The notes beneath the pieces are model-generated. The model did not search any database. It saw nothing but the letters and a program-made list of their open reading frames with translations, and was not told the origin of the DNA. From Archilochus colubris (Eukaryota > Chordata > Aves > Apodiformes > Trochilidae), in assembly GCA_023079485.1 (NCBI GenBank), contig CM041097.1, positions 14,851,561 through 14,915,560 of the forward strand: a stretch of 64,000 bases of DNA, read 5' to 3'. Below, in pieces: positions 22,438 to 35,340 of the stretch (positions are counted from its first letter, which is position 1; the number at the start of each line of letters is the position of its first letter). The translations under genes were made by a program, and so were the position numbers.

Positions 22438-25289
22438 ACCATTTCACTGAGAACCATTGCAGAACATGACATTTAAAGTAATTGACTCCTGGAGAATATG
22501 AAAAGCTTGGTTTCACCATAAACTCAAAGAAACAAGAAAAAAATAATCATCACAATCTCACCTACCAAGTCCTTCCCTTGCCAACACGTGTTTCATATGA
22601 GTAAAATGCAACAAATAGCTGGCCCATATCTGTAATTAATCTTGAGGAAGTTTTGATTTTTTAGGGGATTAATGCACCCAGTGTCTTAAATGCAAAACAA
22701 AAAGCCAAAACAATCCAATCCTTCTGGAAATCAAGCAAAACCTAAAGCAGATGAGTACACAACAATTGCAAAACTAACAAATACTCCATGGTTCAGCTCA
22801 ACTTCAAGTTAAGTTCAGCCCCAAAAGCCTGAGTAAGCAAAGATAGTTGTGATAATTGTGTTACCTTTGGCAATCTGCATGGCTTCAGCTTTGTAGTATC
22901 ATTTCTGATCTATGCAGTCTGCTAATTAAAAGTGACTATTCAGATTCTAATCAAAATAAACCTCCAAATTACTGCAGATGTAAACGGTGGTTGAAACTGA
23001 AATGTCAAGCATTTGAAAATGTTTTTGTCTGTAGGCCCTGCTTCAGTCAACCTTAGGCCAACAAATGATGCTTCAGCCTTTGGTTACATGGAGCATGTGA
23101 AAACTAATAGGAAAGAAGTGGCCTTCTAGCTCCATTTCCCACTCTGCTTTATCAGAATGACACCATTTGACCCCAGAAAGATCAAGGAACAATTCAACAC
23201 TCCCAGGAAAAAACAAGACTGGGACATTCTTATAATCAGCTTTTTTTCTTCATGAAACATTACTCATAAACAACAGAAAAGCCTGAAAGCAGCAGAAATT
23301 CACAATATTAAATACCTGACTGTCTCTGGGCATGAACCTCCCTCCTCCTCAAGATACACTTTTAACTCACTTGATCTAAATTTCTGATTTTAGAAATCAT
23401 TTATCAAGAAAAAATTCTTTTCTCCCCCTTCAGCTTTTCAGGTGTTACCCAGTTTCTCTGGCAGGAAAACAGGAAGGGGAATGGCAGCTTCCTTTATTAA
23501 TAAGATAGAAATGCTCTGGCAAATCCATTGCTGGAATATATGGGAGAAGAGGGAAGGTGGGGAGAGAAAGAGAGCAAGAGGACTTTATACCCTGGATGAG
23601 ACCGGGATCATTGTACAGACCCTTTACACCACCACTGCTAAGAGTGTTGACAGGCAAAGATGATTTTCCCTGGAATGGAGGATGTGGGAGGGAAGGATTT
23701 AGTTACAGACCAGGTTGGTGCATCTGATCTGCCTCGGACTGAAAAACCTCTTCTGTGGTTGCTGTCAGGGTGGCTCCAGGGGAAATCCCTGTTGTCAGAC
23801 ATTCGATTTATCCTGGGTTTTTTTCATGCTTTTCAATACCTACCAGAAACATCCCAGGTGTACAAGAAAGTAAGCTGCTCTTCACTGTGTTCCAGTTAAC
23901 ATGGGACCATCTACAGAGTTTCTCAAACATGTCTCTTGTTGCAATTGCTTGGGTTGTTTTTTTTATATATATATTTTTGTACCAGCCTCTGGCAGACACA
24001 GCTTAAATTTCAGCTTATTAATCAACCTCCTCCACACCCCATCAACACTGCTCTTGGCACACAGCTACTTTTGTCTAAGGGACTCCTTGAACTCTGTCCT
24101 GAGCCTACAAAAAATTCCCTTGTCCCCCAGACCTGGGGGAACAGCCAAGGTTCTGGTCCTGATGAGGAATGTGAGAACACATCCTCTGAGGAGGAGTAGG
24201 ACTGAGAGCCCTGCACTGGTACTAGAACCACACTAAAAAGTACATTGTTACAAAGACAAAGCCTAAACCATGCAACATGCAAATTTAAGGATAAGAAACA
24301 TCTTAAAAGAGTAAGATGTGGGGTTTTTTCCTGGTTTGCAGCCATGTCTGCAATGGAAAATGAGAAGCAGCAGGAGAAAGTACAGTTTTCCTTTCCTCTC
24401 CACAGAAGTCAGGCTGGCTTTCCACAACAAAATATTTCCAATGGTTTCACTATCCTTCCTAGATCTTTCCAGCTGACTGAAAATCCAGTTTGGAAAAGAA
24501 ACTAGAGGCATGCTGGCCCCAGCAATGTGTATTATATTCCTGATGATGGGTCAGAGTGCCCAAGGTCAGAGAAGAGAGTGCTGAAGCCCCATCTGTCCAT
24601 CCCAACCATCCCTCTTTGCTTCCCTGGCTGCATTTGCTGCTCCAAGACTCTGCCAGATCATTGCCTGTAACCCACATTGTACACATCCACGTGAGTAACA
24701 GCTCCTTTGATCTTCAAAAGAGTTTTACTTCTTTGATTATGAGTTTATCAGTGGTACCTAATCAGGCTGCAGACACACAGTGTTTAGGGTTAACCCATTC
24801 TGATTGCAGGTAAATAGCCAGCAAGTGTCCTTTCTGCTCTATCCAAGTATTAATTGAGATAAACTGCCTCAGCTTTTCCAGGAGACAGTCTTTCTTGGCA
24901 GTGGTAACAGGGAGAGGTTCTCAAAATACAAACAGAACCACCACAGGTGATAAACTACCTCCACTGTCAACTTCCAAGATGAGCTTCCCAATACTCCACA
25001 TCCCATGGTGATCCCAAGAGCAATGTGCAAATGTACAGCATCTTTACATGTGGCTTCACCCTCCTGGCCATATCTAAGCAAAGGTGCATTAGGAAAAAAA
25101 AAACAAACAAAAATGAAACATCACAAGGCAATAGTAAAATATAAAATCAGGGGTAGGAAAATGTTTCTTTTTTTCACTCGAACCAAGGTGAAAACAGAAA
25201 GGCAGAGGCACTAACCTGGAAACTTTACACCCCAGGCAGGTACAGCCCATAAATGAAAACAAATGTAATAAGTGCATAGAGAGTTGAGA
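22438..25289. other. Non-coding stretch, no gene recognised
   Basis: No exon or transposon recognised. Open frames at 23901-24236 (plus, 111 codons) and 24022-24345 (minus, 107 codons) lie opposite one another and lack family motifs. A short AT run (TTTTATATATATATTTTTG) is at about 23959-23978. Confidence 0.6.
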
Positions 25290-25345
25290 GGTACAGCAGT
25301 AGTAATTAATTCATTTGCATCACTATTTGGGAGCTGATTGGTTTC
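25290..25345. promoter_or_regulatory. Homeodomain plus POU octamer composite site
   Basis: TAATTAAT at 25303-25310 is followed two bases later by a perfect octamer ATTTGCAT at 25313-25320. A reversed CCAAT box (GATTGG) lies at 25336-25341. POU-family proteins bind the octamer, and TAATTA cores bind homeodomains. Paired spacing of this kind occurs in neural and other developmental enhancers. Conservation is not shown. Confidence 0.35.
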
Positions 25346-28240
25346 TGACCCATGCCAAAGTGCTGGCAGGGCAGCCCAGAACACCTGCTGCCATCTAGGT
25401 GAAAAGCATCAAATCAAGGGCAAAAAAAAAAGAAGAGTTGGCTGTTTGTGTTTGCAAGCTAATGCTATGACACCTGTTTGATTTTAATAGCAATCTGCTC
25501 AGCAGCTCTTTCACTAAAAGAAGGTGAAATTGCATTTGAGGTGCATGTGATGAAGCTCCCCTGGCCATGCCCTACACTCTGCTCCCTTTCCTGCTCCCTC
25601 CATTTCATCTCTGTTTTCTCCAGCCTTGTGCTGCTAGTCCAGGCTCAGGAGCTTTTTGCATTTCTTTCCTGTGGGCAGCATCAAAACCATGCAAGGATCC
25701 TGTCAGCAAACAGACATTCCAAAAATATCCAGAAATGGGGAAAAAAAAAGTAAAAATTCTTAATTTTTTTTTTTTTGTGAGAGTAAAAATCTCTTCCAGA
25801 GCAGCCAAAAGAGGAACGGAGTTTTCAGAAGAGTTCAACATGCTATTTAATGTACCCAAATGTCTCAAAAGAACCTGGCCTCCATTACAGCATTGAACAC
25901 CTGGAACTGGCCACACTTGGCTTTGGATGTCTGCTCTTAAAAGCAACAAAAGCTTGTGCTGGTGTGGGCAATTCAGTTTTGGGAGCAGAAGCCTTGATTT
26001 ATATGAACTTTATGCTAATGGAGAAACTTCCAGTTTGCTGCAGATTTCAGCACTGACACTGGGGAGGTTTTCTTGCCAAGTTTGGGCCTAATGTGATTCC
26101 AGTCGAATGGGTTTTGAAGAGCTCCAGTCCTTTTTATAATACTACAGCATGGCTTAAAAACCATTTTTTACATGTTTGGGGTTACCCAGCACTACAAATT
26201 GATGTTTTATCAGATGCAGCTGACTGAAAAATGAAAAAACACTCCCTCATTCCTCCCACTCTAAAAGCATTTAAAAAGCAGCATTTCCGGGAACCTGGCT
26301 GGGTGGAGGGAGCTGGCAGAGTGGTTTGTAATGTATAAAATACAGAGGGACAGATGTTCAGCTGATGGCTTTAACAGATACAACGGTGACATGAGGATGA
26401 CAGCTCTATTAGATTTCAGGAGGTGATGTGTCACTTGGGCAGTAGGCGATTCCACATCTTCATAAAACCCACTTTTTATGGGGTGAGACAAGGGAGATCC
26501 AGATAAAAGCAATGTAAGAATACTAGCCAGCCATAATCCTCAACTCAAGTGAAGTTTTGCTGGAAATCCCATTAAATGGGAGTTCAAATCTGCAGATGGA
26601 CTCTGTGGCATTCCCACTTGGCAGCAGGGTCTTTCTCCTCACATCCTTTTGCTTGGTGCTTGCACCCAGATGTAGATGGTACTTTTTCTAGAGGTAGAGG
26701 ACTTTCTATTACCCAGAGCCCTGCTACACAGTGGATCTTTAGAGAAGACCCAGGTTTGAACTAATAATATCACAATTGCATGGTATTGGTAGTGACAAAA
26801 TCCAGGCTGGAAACCCATCTGACCTGCAAGGCAGGAGAGCTTCATCTACAATGAGATCTGCTCCTCCATTCTATAAGTTTAGGCTGCCTCAGTCTTTTTC
26901 TTTGCCTATGACCTTCCACTTCAGCTTGTATTTCCTCTTTAAATGTCTTTTTCAGCTCTTGAATCCCAGGTGTTTCTCTTTCTTCAGAGGGCACTCATGC
27001 TGTGCATCAGGCAACCATCATGACTTGGCAAAAGTTTAATGGGTCAGTGGAGGAAGACCCCCGGATCCAGATTTTTGCTATTAGAGTTGTCAGTCATACA
27101 AGTCCTTAGAGATTGCAAGAGCATGAAAATTAAATCTACAGATTGAATTATCCTGTGTTGGTTTTTTTTTTTACCTCCCTTAAGTGCACACGTGGTCTTG
27201 TCATCTTGTCATTTTTATCATTGTTAGTGGCAGCCCTCAACAAAATAGTGGACAAACCCATTAACTTTCTTATTCTTGCCACAAGCTGACTACCAAATAT
27301 GAACTTCCCAAATGGCAGTCACTTATTCTGCTCCATCTATCATGTTGTGCAAAATGTTTATGTGGCATTTGCAATCAAAGAAGTTTTAGGCAAATATTTT
27401 TGTTTGGGTTTTTTTAGTATATAGAAGATAGGGTTCCCCCTGAGGAAAAACCAAGAGAGGTTATCCATTTACCTCTTTCAAACTCTAGTGATACTGAACT
27501 GAAAGATTCCTGAAAAATTAGACCACTGACTGGGAGCACATGAGGAGAATTATGCCACAGGACAAAGTGGTGTCCTGATATCAGCAAGTGGGGCTACCTG
27601 AAAACATCTACACCCTGCCTGGCAGTCAGTCAAGTTGGAGGAGAAGGTGAAACCTTTACAGTGACTCTGACTTGTAGATCTCAGTCCCTGGCCCACCACA
27701 CTCAGTGACTGGAAACCAAGAGCCCCTGGAGATCCAGGGAAAGAGCATACAGTAGACAGCTGTGAAAAAGCAAAGCTGTTCTTTAAGGTAAAGTTCATTT
27801 TTTTTCAAGTTTGCAGTCCGAAACACTTATCCAACTAAGATAAAACAATTTTACTTCACATTCATGAGTACTTTCCAGCAACCTCCTCTTTGCTAATATT
27901 AACATTGAATCCTACCAAAACAAACAGAGAAACTTGATCAATTTCTTCTTAGGAAAGAGAGAAAGCAGATAACAACCAGGTGAGAGCTGTAGAGACACGG
28001 GGCAGTTTGCAGACCCAGGCTGAAGGTGGCTACACAGGAGCACAGGCAGAATTTCAGCACCTCTACTGCATCCATGAACAGAAACAAGAAGATGGAGATA
28101 CCTTAAAGGAATGATCAACAGCTCAGAGTTTCAGGTGGGATAAGTTTTTTGCATGATTTTTGGTCATCAGATTTAAAGTTTCTTACAAGACCTAAGCAGC
28201 TGGAGCCCTCCACCCTTGCTGGAAAACCTGCTTCAAGCTG
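25346..28240. other. Non-coding stretch, no gene recognised
   Basis: No gene seen. Open frames at 25567-25896 (plus, 109 codons) and 25605-25949 (minus, 114 codons) are mutual shadows. T-rich tracts lie near 25760-25778 and 27161-27172. Confidence 0.6.
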
Positions 28241-28268
28241 GGCAGTCTTAAATAGGCAGTCTTAAAAC
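28241..28268 (+). repeat. Two-copy 14-bp tandem repeat
   Basis: GGCAGTCTTAAATA at 28241 is repeated at 28255 as GGCAGTCTTAAAAC. The period is 14 bp with two mismatches at the end. Confidence 0.85.
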
Positions 28269-30520
28269 TCACCAGCTCTCACTGAGAAAGAAGCTGGTGT
28301 GGTGCAAGGCCAAGTTTCCTAGGAAACTGTAAGGGCAAAGGACAGGATTTTGGAGGATGAAGTCAGAAAAATCAGTGGGCTGAGGACTGCTGTGCTCTTC
28401 CTGAAGAGGGTCTTCAAGACTCAGAGCAACAGGTTTGAGCACCCTACATATGGACATCACTGGCCAAGAAACACCTCATTAAAAATGGAACAGATTTCTT
28501 CTTCTTTTCTCTGCTGGCACTTTCACCAGTCTCAAGCAGGACAAACACCTCATGCTGATAAATCATTACAGCAAGTCAGATGCATCAGCAATTGCTGTTG
28601 TGTCTCTGGAGCTAAACAATCAATGCAGCATCCCGTGTCAGTACTAAGTGTTCATTAAAAACTGAAAAGGAAATATTTGAAGGAGCAGAATCTGAGAGGC
28701 AAGGTAAGCAGCTCCACAAGACACTTGCTGTACAGCCTCATCCAGTAGAAACCAAGTTCTCCAATACACACCAGGCTTTAGGGATAATCTTTACACTGAA
28801 AACACCTCTGAACATGGATTTACCAAGGAAAATTATATATGTAACTCCCCAAGATGCATCCTCTAACCACCTGTGAATTCAACCAGTTCTCAGTCTCTCA
28901 CACTCTTTCCAGTGTTTGCTGAACTCTGGTAATGAAAGATGCAAGCTTTCTATCAGGTAGAGCAGACCTAAGTGTGTCCCATCTATTCCCAAGAAATAAT
29001 AACAATGACCCACAAGAGAATCTGGTGATAAATCCATTCTGGAATGTGTGAGACCTCCAGCGCTGCAGCTTGGTCACATCTACCAGGGCCTGGGGTAAGC
29101 AAGCAGCTGGTGGAGGTGCCTCACTTGAGTTTTCCCACTTTTGACTTTCTGTGAATAAAAATTTGTTTCCAGGTTTCTACAGCTCAGACCAACACTTGCT
29201 ATTAACACTAGCAAAACAGTAGAGATTTCAGCATACCAGCCAGGTTGCTAACCAGTCTTCTGGCACATGTCCAACACTTACATTAAAAAAAAACAAAAAT
29301 TAAAAAAAATCATCACAATTTAAGCAAATAAATGTAAGAGAAGTACAACTGTAAAGTTGCAGTTTACTTGCAGTATTTTACCCTGTCCCACTGGTGCTGG
29401 TTTCCTGAGAAACCCAAGTGTCCAAGTATAGGAAACGTCGTGCAAAGTGTCAAGGTTGTTTTAGTGGTAAGTTTCTTTTCCAGTCTGGATTGCAGGAGAA
29501 AGGTAGTCCCACAGGGAAAAAAAATGAACATATGTACTCAGTAAATTCTTGATGCTTTGTGAAAAATCTTGGCCAGGTTACAGCTATGGCTAATAGCCCA
29601 GAGGAAAGCCAGTGGGAAAAAAATTCTCATACGCAAACTAAACAGTTTAAAAGTTGAACTTAAAGCCTTCTCCTGAATACATATCCAAACCACAATAATT
29701 ATTTCATGCACCAAGTAGCTAGACAAAGAACTAAGAAGCAAAGTTAGGCTGAAAAAAAACCTGAAAAACCCAAACACCTCTGTATTAAAAAAATAACATT
29801 AGAAAGGCACCTCACCCCTCCTGCACTCTGATCCTCAGAGAATGAGGCATCAGCAGTGAAGTATGGAATGGGATGCATACCTACACTGTTCTTTATGCTG
29901 CTGTTCCTGTAAAAAAAAATCCAAACCTTCCATTATCCAATAAATGATGCTGGAGAATCTCTGTGGAGATATTTTGGGAGACCATGGGAGTAGCCCCATA
30001 TATAACCCCTCCCTCAAGGGTAAAATGATTTCTGAGCAAAACATCTTCCTGCAGACATTGACCAAAAGTACACCAAAGCTAGATTAAAAATAAAATATTT
30101 TCTTCCTAAAATAAACCCACAAAATCCAAACACCTGCAAAAACCTTCCAAAATCCAAATCTCTGTCATTTGAAACCATGCAGAGGAAAAGTTCACCTTCC
30201 CCCATGCCACTGATGTTGGTTCAGCCAGGGAGCCTGACCCCCAGTGAAGGGTCAGAACATGAAGCCCTCATACTCCCAACAAGCAGTGGCACCATTTTAA
30301 ATACAAGTGTTTAGGTTGCTAATGAAATATTATTGTGCCTATAGGAAACAGAAAGAAAACCAAAAGAATAACTTTCACCAGGACAGTCTATTTCTTTTAT
30401 TAAGTTTATTATTTAAATTAGACTTTTTACCAGCTAAGAGAGAATTTTGCTTCTGTCTCTATTGTACTTGTAGCTTGATTCTATTTCCACAAAGAAAAAA
30501 AAAAGCCAAACCCACTAAAC
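28269..30520. other. Non-coding stretch, no gene recognised
   Basis: No gene, transposon or RNA gene recognised. Open frames are 100 codons or less, with no motif. A-rich tracts lie near 29284-29310 and 30487-30504. Confidence 0.6.
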
Positions 30521-30568
30521 AAAAAAAAACAAACAAAAAACCAACAAACAAACAAACAAAAAACACAC
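30521..30568 (+). repeat. A-rich (CAAA)n low-complexity tract
   Basis: AACAAACAAACAAAC-type units follow an A9 run and lead directly into the A7C3 satellite. It is the decayed or younger edge of the same low-complexity locus. Confidence 0.85.
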
Positions 30569-30673
30569 AAAAAACCCAAAAAAACCCAAAAAAACCCAAA
30601 AAAACCCAAAAAAACCCAAAAAAACCCAAAAAAACCCAAAAAACCCCAAAAAACCCCCCCCCAAAAAAAACCC
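30569..30673 (+). repeat. (A7C3)n satellite with exact 10-bp period
   Basis: Seven consecutive C3 runs start at 30575, 30585, 30595, 30605, 30615, 30625 and 30635, each separated by A7. They are followed by C4 at 30644, C9 at 30654-30662 and C3 at 30671. The period equals about one DNA helical turn, so the A-tracts are in phase. On the minus strand the G3 runs with 7-nt T loops fit the standard G-quadruplex rule. The 206-codon open frame across this site (30307-30927, plus) is lysine/proline/threonine low complexity caused by the repeat and is not a gene. Confidence 0.95.
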
Positions 30674-31649
30674 ATCCAAACTCTTCTCCTTTCAAGAAAT
30701 ATTTCTCTTGGCTCAATATCTCAAGTGAAATTTTTTCTTTAACAAAAGAAGGGAGAACATCCATACCCATATTAGAGCAACTGAGGTTTGGCCCTCAGAT
30801 GTTCAGAAATCAGAACCACACAACAGATGCAATTTTGTCTCACAGCAGAAATAAATACTCAACTTTCTACAGGAATGTGCCAATGGACAATTTTTTTAGA
30901 AATAGATTTCTACCAGAATTCATTTAGTTTTCCAACAGATGCTTTGAATTTGAGTCTGCTTGCTCTCAAAAGCATGAGACAACAGCTGACCATAAGCCCT
31001 ATCTCCCTTTGGCCCTCAGTCATGTATCAATTTATAAACTGCTGAATGAAGTTAACAGAATTGATCTCATGCTTAGAATTTGCAATCCATTTGGAAGAAT
31101 TCAGCCTGCCTTAATTTTGTTCTCCTCACTAAGACACATTCATTAACTACTGTTAAAGAATCCCTGAGCAGTTTCTAGGGATCCTAACACAGCCATTAAA
31201 AGCCTTTTGGATCCAAACAGTAGTTATTTGACACTGATCTGTCTTTCCAACTCTTGACAGGCACCACATGGGCAGACATCAAAAAGAGCCAAGTATTTGA
31301 TGAAATTTTTACCAAACAACCCGAGTGTAGCAGAAAGGTTAAACACCTCCAGTGTTTGCTCAGGGCTTAGCTTGGGGGGCACAAGCTGGAGGTGCCTCTG
31401 ATGTTCCATCATGAGATTAATGTTCTGGATCCTTCATTGGTCCCTACAGTATTTGAAATTTGAACAACTCTAAAGCCTCTCAAATAAACATGGCTTATAA
31501 TCTTGGGCAGAAAGCAATGTGGGAGTTAATGTGCATGTAGAACACAGATTTTAAATTCCCTTCTTATTTTCCTGTTTCTTTGAAAGGGACCAAATGAGAG
31601 TAGCTGTCCTCTGCTCCTTGAGTTCTCTGTTACAGGAAAATGTTGCTGC
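30674..31649. other. Non-coding stretch, no gene recognised
   Basis: Nothing beyond ordinary AT-leaning sequence. Short frames only. Confidence 0.65.
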
Positions 31650-31800
31650 AAATGCCACCAGATGTTTTATATCCTAATTAGGGGATTGCTTTGTCATTGG
31701 TACTTGAAGAAAAATATATTTTACTGATAACTACAGAGTAAATATTTATGCCTATTAGTTACAGCTAAAGTGAAATAGTTCAGAAACAGCTTCAATCAGT
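31650..31800. promoter_or_regulatory. Candidate conserved non-coding element
   Basis: Contains a palindromic homeodomain site CTAATTAG at 31674-31681. This is followed by ATTGCTTTGTCATTGG, whose reverse complement carries a SOX-like ACAAAG word. Further on are AGTAAATATTTATGCC and CTATTAGTTACAGC. The mix of homeodomain and SOX words in repeat-free AT-rich DNA is enhancer-like. The call is inferred from motifs only. Confidence 0.28.
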
Positions 31801-34639
31801 TGTGACTCTACCTGCTAACAGTGAAACTACTTGGAGGACCATGAATGTTAAATAGAAAATCATCGTTGAGAGCAAGGGAGAATACATATTCCCTCTCTCC
31901 CTAGAGCCAAGGGGAGACCCTGGCCTTGCCTTTGCCCTGCTCTGTATCTTTTTAATTACAAATGTGTTGAAATAAAAACATTGTCAGTGAAAATTGTATG
32001 GCTGCAGCCTATAGCACCTTGTGTGCATTTATTCTACTCCACAAGTGGTTTTGGTTTAATTTTGCTCCTCTGTGACCATAATTCATTAGCAAATCTTTCT
32101 GCTAGGAGCAAACAACATGTTTTAAGCAAATATTGGAGCCCACTAATAAATAAGTTCTTTAAGCCCAAGTCCAGATGCCACAATCACTTATCCAAGACAA
32201 CATTTTGAGCCCTAGAGATTTCAGACCTCAGGACTGCTGGAGCCCTTGAATAAAGTTACTCACATGCCACCCGTCAGAAAATAATAACAGCACGAACTTA
32301 GAGGGTTTTATATCTGAGGAAGACACTTGCACCCTTTGTTTAAGCACATATTTAGGCTTCTAGTAAACTGTGTTTAAATTCTTAACTGCACAGGGGTGAA
32401 ATGTGTTTCAGAGACACCACAAGATAAGAAACCTAACGAGAAATGATTCACTCATAACTGGAAAGCTGTTTAAAACTAATGATACACAAAATCCCTGAGT
32501 AAAACCATGGCCTGTTGGTCCTATCCCATGTTTCAAAAAAATAAAAAAGGCAAAATTCTACCAAAATCTAGTGACATCTATGGATTACTCAAAGAACGAG
32601 TGAAAAACATACAGTGAGGAGATTTCTAGAGTTGGATAGAAAGCAGGGACATTTTTAAAGTAACTCTGAAGATTTTCTGTAGTTATTTCCCTCTGCTCCG
32701 CAGATATTCACGTGCTGAGGACAGGTTTGTCTCAGCCCGACAAGCTACACTTTTTGATTGACTAAAACCACAGAGAAATAAATAAAAATAATGGGAATGA
32801 GTTCTGTTTAAGGGTGATAACCTTCCCTCACTCTCCCCCACCAGTCTCAGAACAGCTCAGCTTGTTGATCCTGCACACCAAAATGGTTGCAGAAGACAAC
32901 GAGCCTGAGCAACAGTTCTTGAGCCAATACTTATGGATTGTTCACTTCAGTACCTGTGCTCTGATGAAACTTTTGCAATAATGTTAATCAGTCTATAATG
33001 GCCCCCATCTATTCATGTGTAAGTACCCTAGAGTAGCAACACTGCTGGAAAACTTGTACTCCTCAGCCATGCATTTGTGAACACAAAAACCATAAGGAGG
33101 AACCATCCTGTGCTGGGGGTGATGCTAATATGATGTGTTCAAAACCATCCCTTTGCCATCCCCAGTCACAGAGGCAGAGTTACCATTGATGCCAATGTTG
33201 GCAGGAGAAATCAGATTTTAGTAGGAAATGGCAAAACTAAGTAGGAAGCTGGTCTCAAAATTCCTATCCAGGAAAAGCCCCTTGGCAGCCCATTAACTTG
33301 CAATTGCACCACGTGCTTGAGCTAAGTGTAAATCTTGCAGACCTGCTCAGAGAGTTGCTCAGACAGGAGTAACTAATGAGAACAGATGTGCTGTGCACAG
33401 CTGTAATCACATGCCCATCCCATAGGCCTGATTCTGAGAACAAGACCTGCCTCAATGCCCCATAACCTTCAAAAAAAAAAAAAAAATTAAATATTGTTAG
33501 CCAAAACAATCACATTATCATTGGGAGCTTCCTTGTGTGGAATCTGATGGTTGTGGTAACCCCAGCTGGGACAAGGCTTTACGGGAAAGCAGAGCTGCAC
33601 TGCTGGAAAAACAGCTAAGCAGTCTGAAAGGGGAAAAATAAAAAAAGGGGGGGGAAAAATACTTTTAGCCTCCTGACTGCTGCTGAACAATAATCACCAC
33701 CCAAAGCTTTTTTCCAAGTATACTCCCATCCCCACGAGTCAAAGTCAGGACTTTCAAATAACACCTAAGGGCAAGACTTTGTTTTTCTTGGAAGCTTTCA
33801 CCCAGAAACCTAGACTAATAGATTTGGGCCATAAAACAGTCCAAGTCTTTGGATTCTAGGAGTAAAGGATTCCCAAACAGCTCTCAGTGAGCAGATACCT
33901 GCTATCTGTCATCACTATAACTGGACAGGACAACTCCTTTTATTCTCCCAAAGAACCTGGTTGTGCCAGGTATCAGTAGATATCAGATAAGTTTGTGCCA
34001 AGTACCTCCAGCCCTTGCATGCACTCTCTTTTTGTGCAGATAAGAATGCTCAGTGTGAGGCCATGGCATTGCATCCTTCCTCTGAGCTCCTCTCCATGTT
34101 CTCCTCCTGCATTCCCTTCCCACCCCAGTGGCAATGCTGAACACCAACACTGATCCCAGCTGATGGCATCAACCAAAGTTTACTCATTGCCAAATTAATT
34201 TGATTCCATGGAGTTCTTGGGGGTGCTGAATGCAGTAAGCAGGGAGGGGTACCTGGTTTCATAGCCTTGCTGTTCTGTCCTGTCAGACATCTTTCCTTCA
34301 CAAGAAGAATTATTTATCTGTCTTGTGACCAGTATTTCCTATTCTAAATCAGTTTTCATTAAGCTCTTTCTTTATACCATCTGAAGCAATAAACTTTAAA
34401 GTGTGTTTTACAAAGAACATTTCACCTTCACTCATCAGAACAGACAACTGACTTCACTTATTAAAAAAAAAATTAAATCAGACTATGATGCTACTAAAGA
34501 GTTTCATGTAATTGTAATTTAAAGTCATTTTCTAAATGGAACATGAAAGCAGAACAATACCTCAAACAACTGTCTAAACAAGAAAAAATATTCTTTTTTT
34601 CCTGTGTGTGATGCATACACAGGCAAGGATTACGATAGC
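31801..34639. other. Non-coding stretch, no gene recognised
   Basis: No gene seen. An A16 tract lies at 33471-33486 and an A6/G8/A5 run near 33641-33659. Open frames near 33264-33690 and 33973-34301 are under 85 codons and without motif. Confidence 0.6.
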
Positions 34640-35340
34640 AAGGAAATAATTTCTTTAATTACTGGGTGATAGAGGTTCTAATAGACTAAAATGGGTATTG
34701 TTGGCTGGGATTAAGATCAGATGGATGCCTCAGAAGGAAACCCCCGTGATGTGGTTGGACAAACAACAGGCACAAATATATGGAGAAATTCCACGAGCAC
34801 TTTATTAGTGGGGCCATTCACTGAATGGCAGCTGATAAGGTTTTCAATAACATGGACACTGCTAGTTGTATAATGCTCTGTAATCTAAACATAATTAAAA
34901 GTGTTAACAATTTTGTAGCCTTTATCTGAACGCATTTTTCCCACATGCTTTAGGTGACCGGGTCATAATCCAAAGACAAGCAACTCTCTTGTTTTACACT
35001 ATTAGTCTAGAGAGTGGCAATTTTTTTCCTGTGCACAGAGGTCATTGTACCCCAGGCAACCTCTCTTGTCGGGATCTTCCAGAAATCCAGGATGCACCAA
35101 AACAAACACAGATGGATTACATGTTGTCTATTAACTCAGCATTTCTCTTCCTTTCCTTGGATGCCAAAAAATAATTAAAGAGCATTTGTGTGTGTGTGAG
35201 TGGTGGTACTGCATTCATATAATTTGGCAATTATCTTGTCAGCTACCTTTATTAGATACTCAAATTGCTTTCAAGTATGTGCTATATGGCTCTGCAATGC
35301 TTACCACATCACCTCCTGCAATTGCAAGACCAGAGAGAAG
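34640..35340. promoter_or_regulatory. Candidate conserved non-coding block
   Basis: About 700 bp of complex AT-rich sequence. Examples are TCTTTAATTACTGGGTGAT, CACTTTATTAGTGGGGCC, GCAGCTGATAAGG, CATAATTAAAAGTGTTAAC, GGTGACCGGGTCATAATCC and ACCTTTATTAGATACTC. It has several homeodomain cores, a GTTAAC HNF1/forkhead-like word and a few retained CpGs. A short (TG)6 run interrupts it at about 35187-35198. Only short open frames (61 codons or fewer) occur here. Enhancer-like by texture; conservation is unverified. Confidence 0.32.

Noticed and set aside
30307..30927. 206-codon open frame, the longest in the window
   Set aside because: Produced by the A-rich and A7C3 repeats; lysine/proline/threonine low complexity with a minus-strand counterpart.
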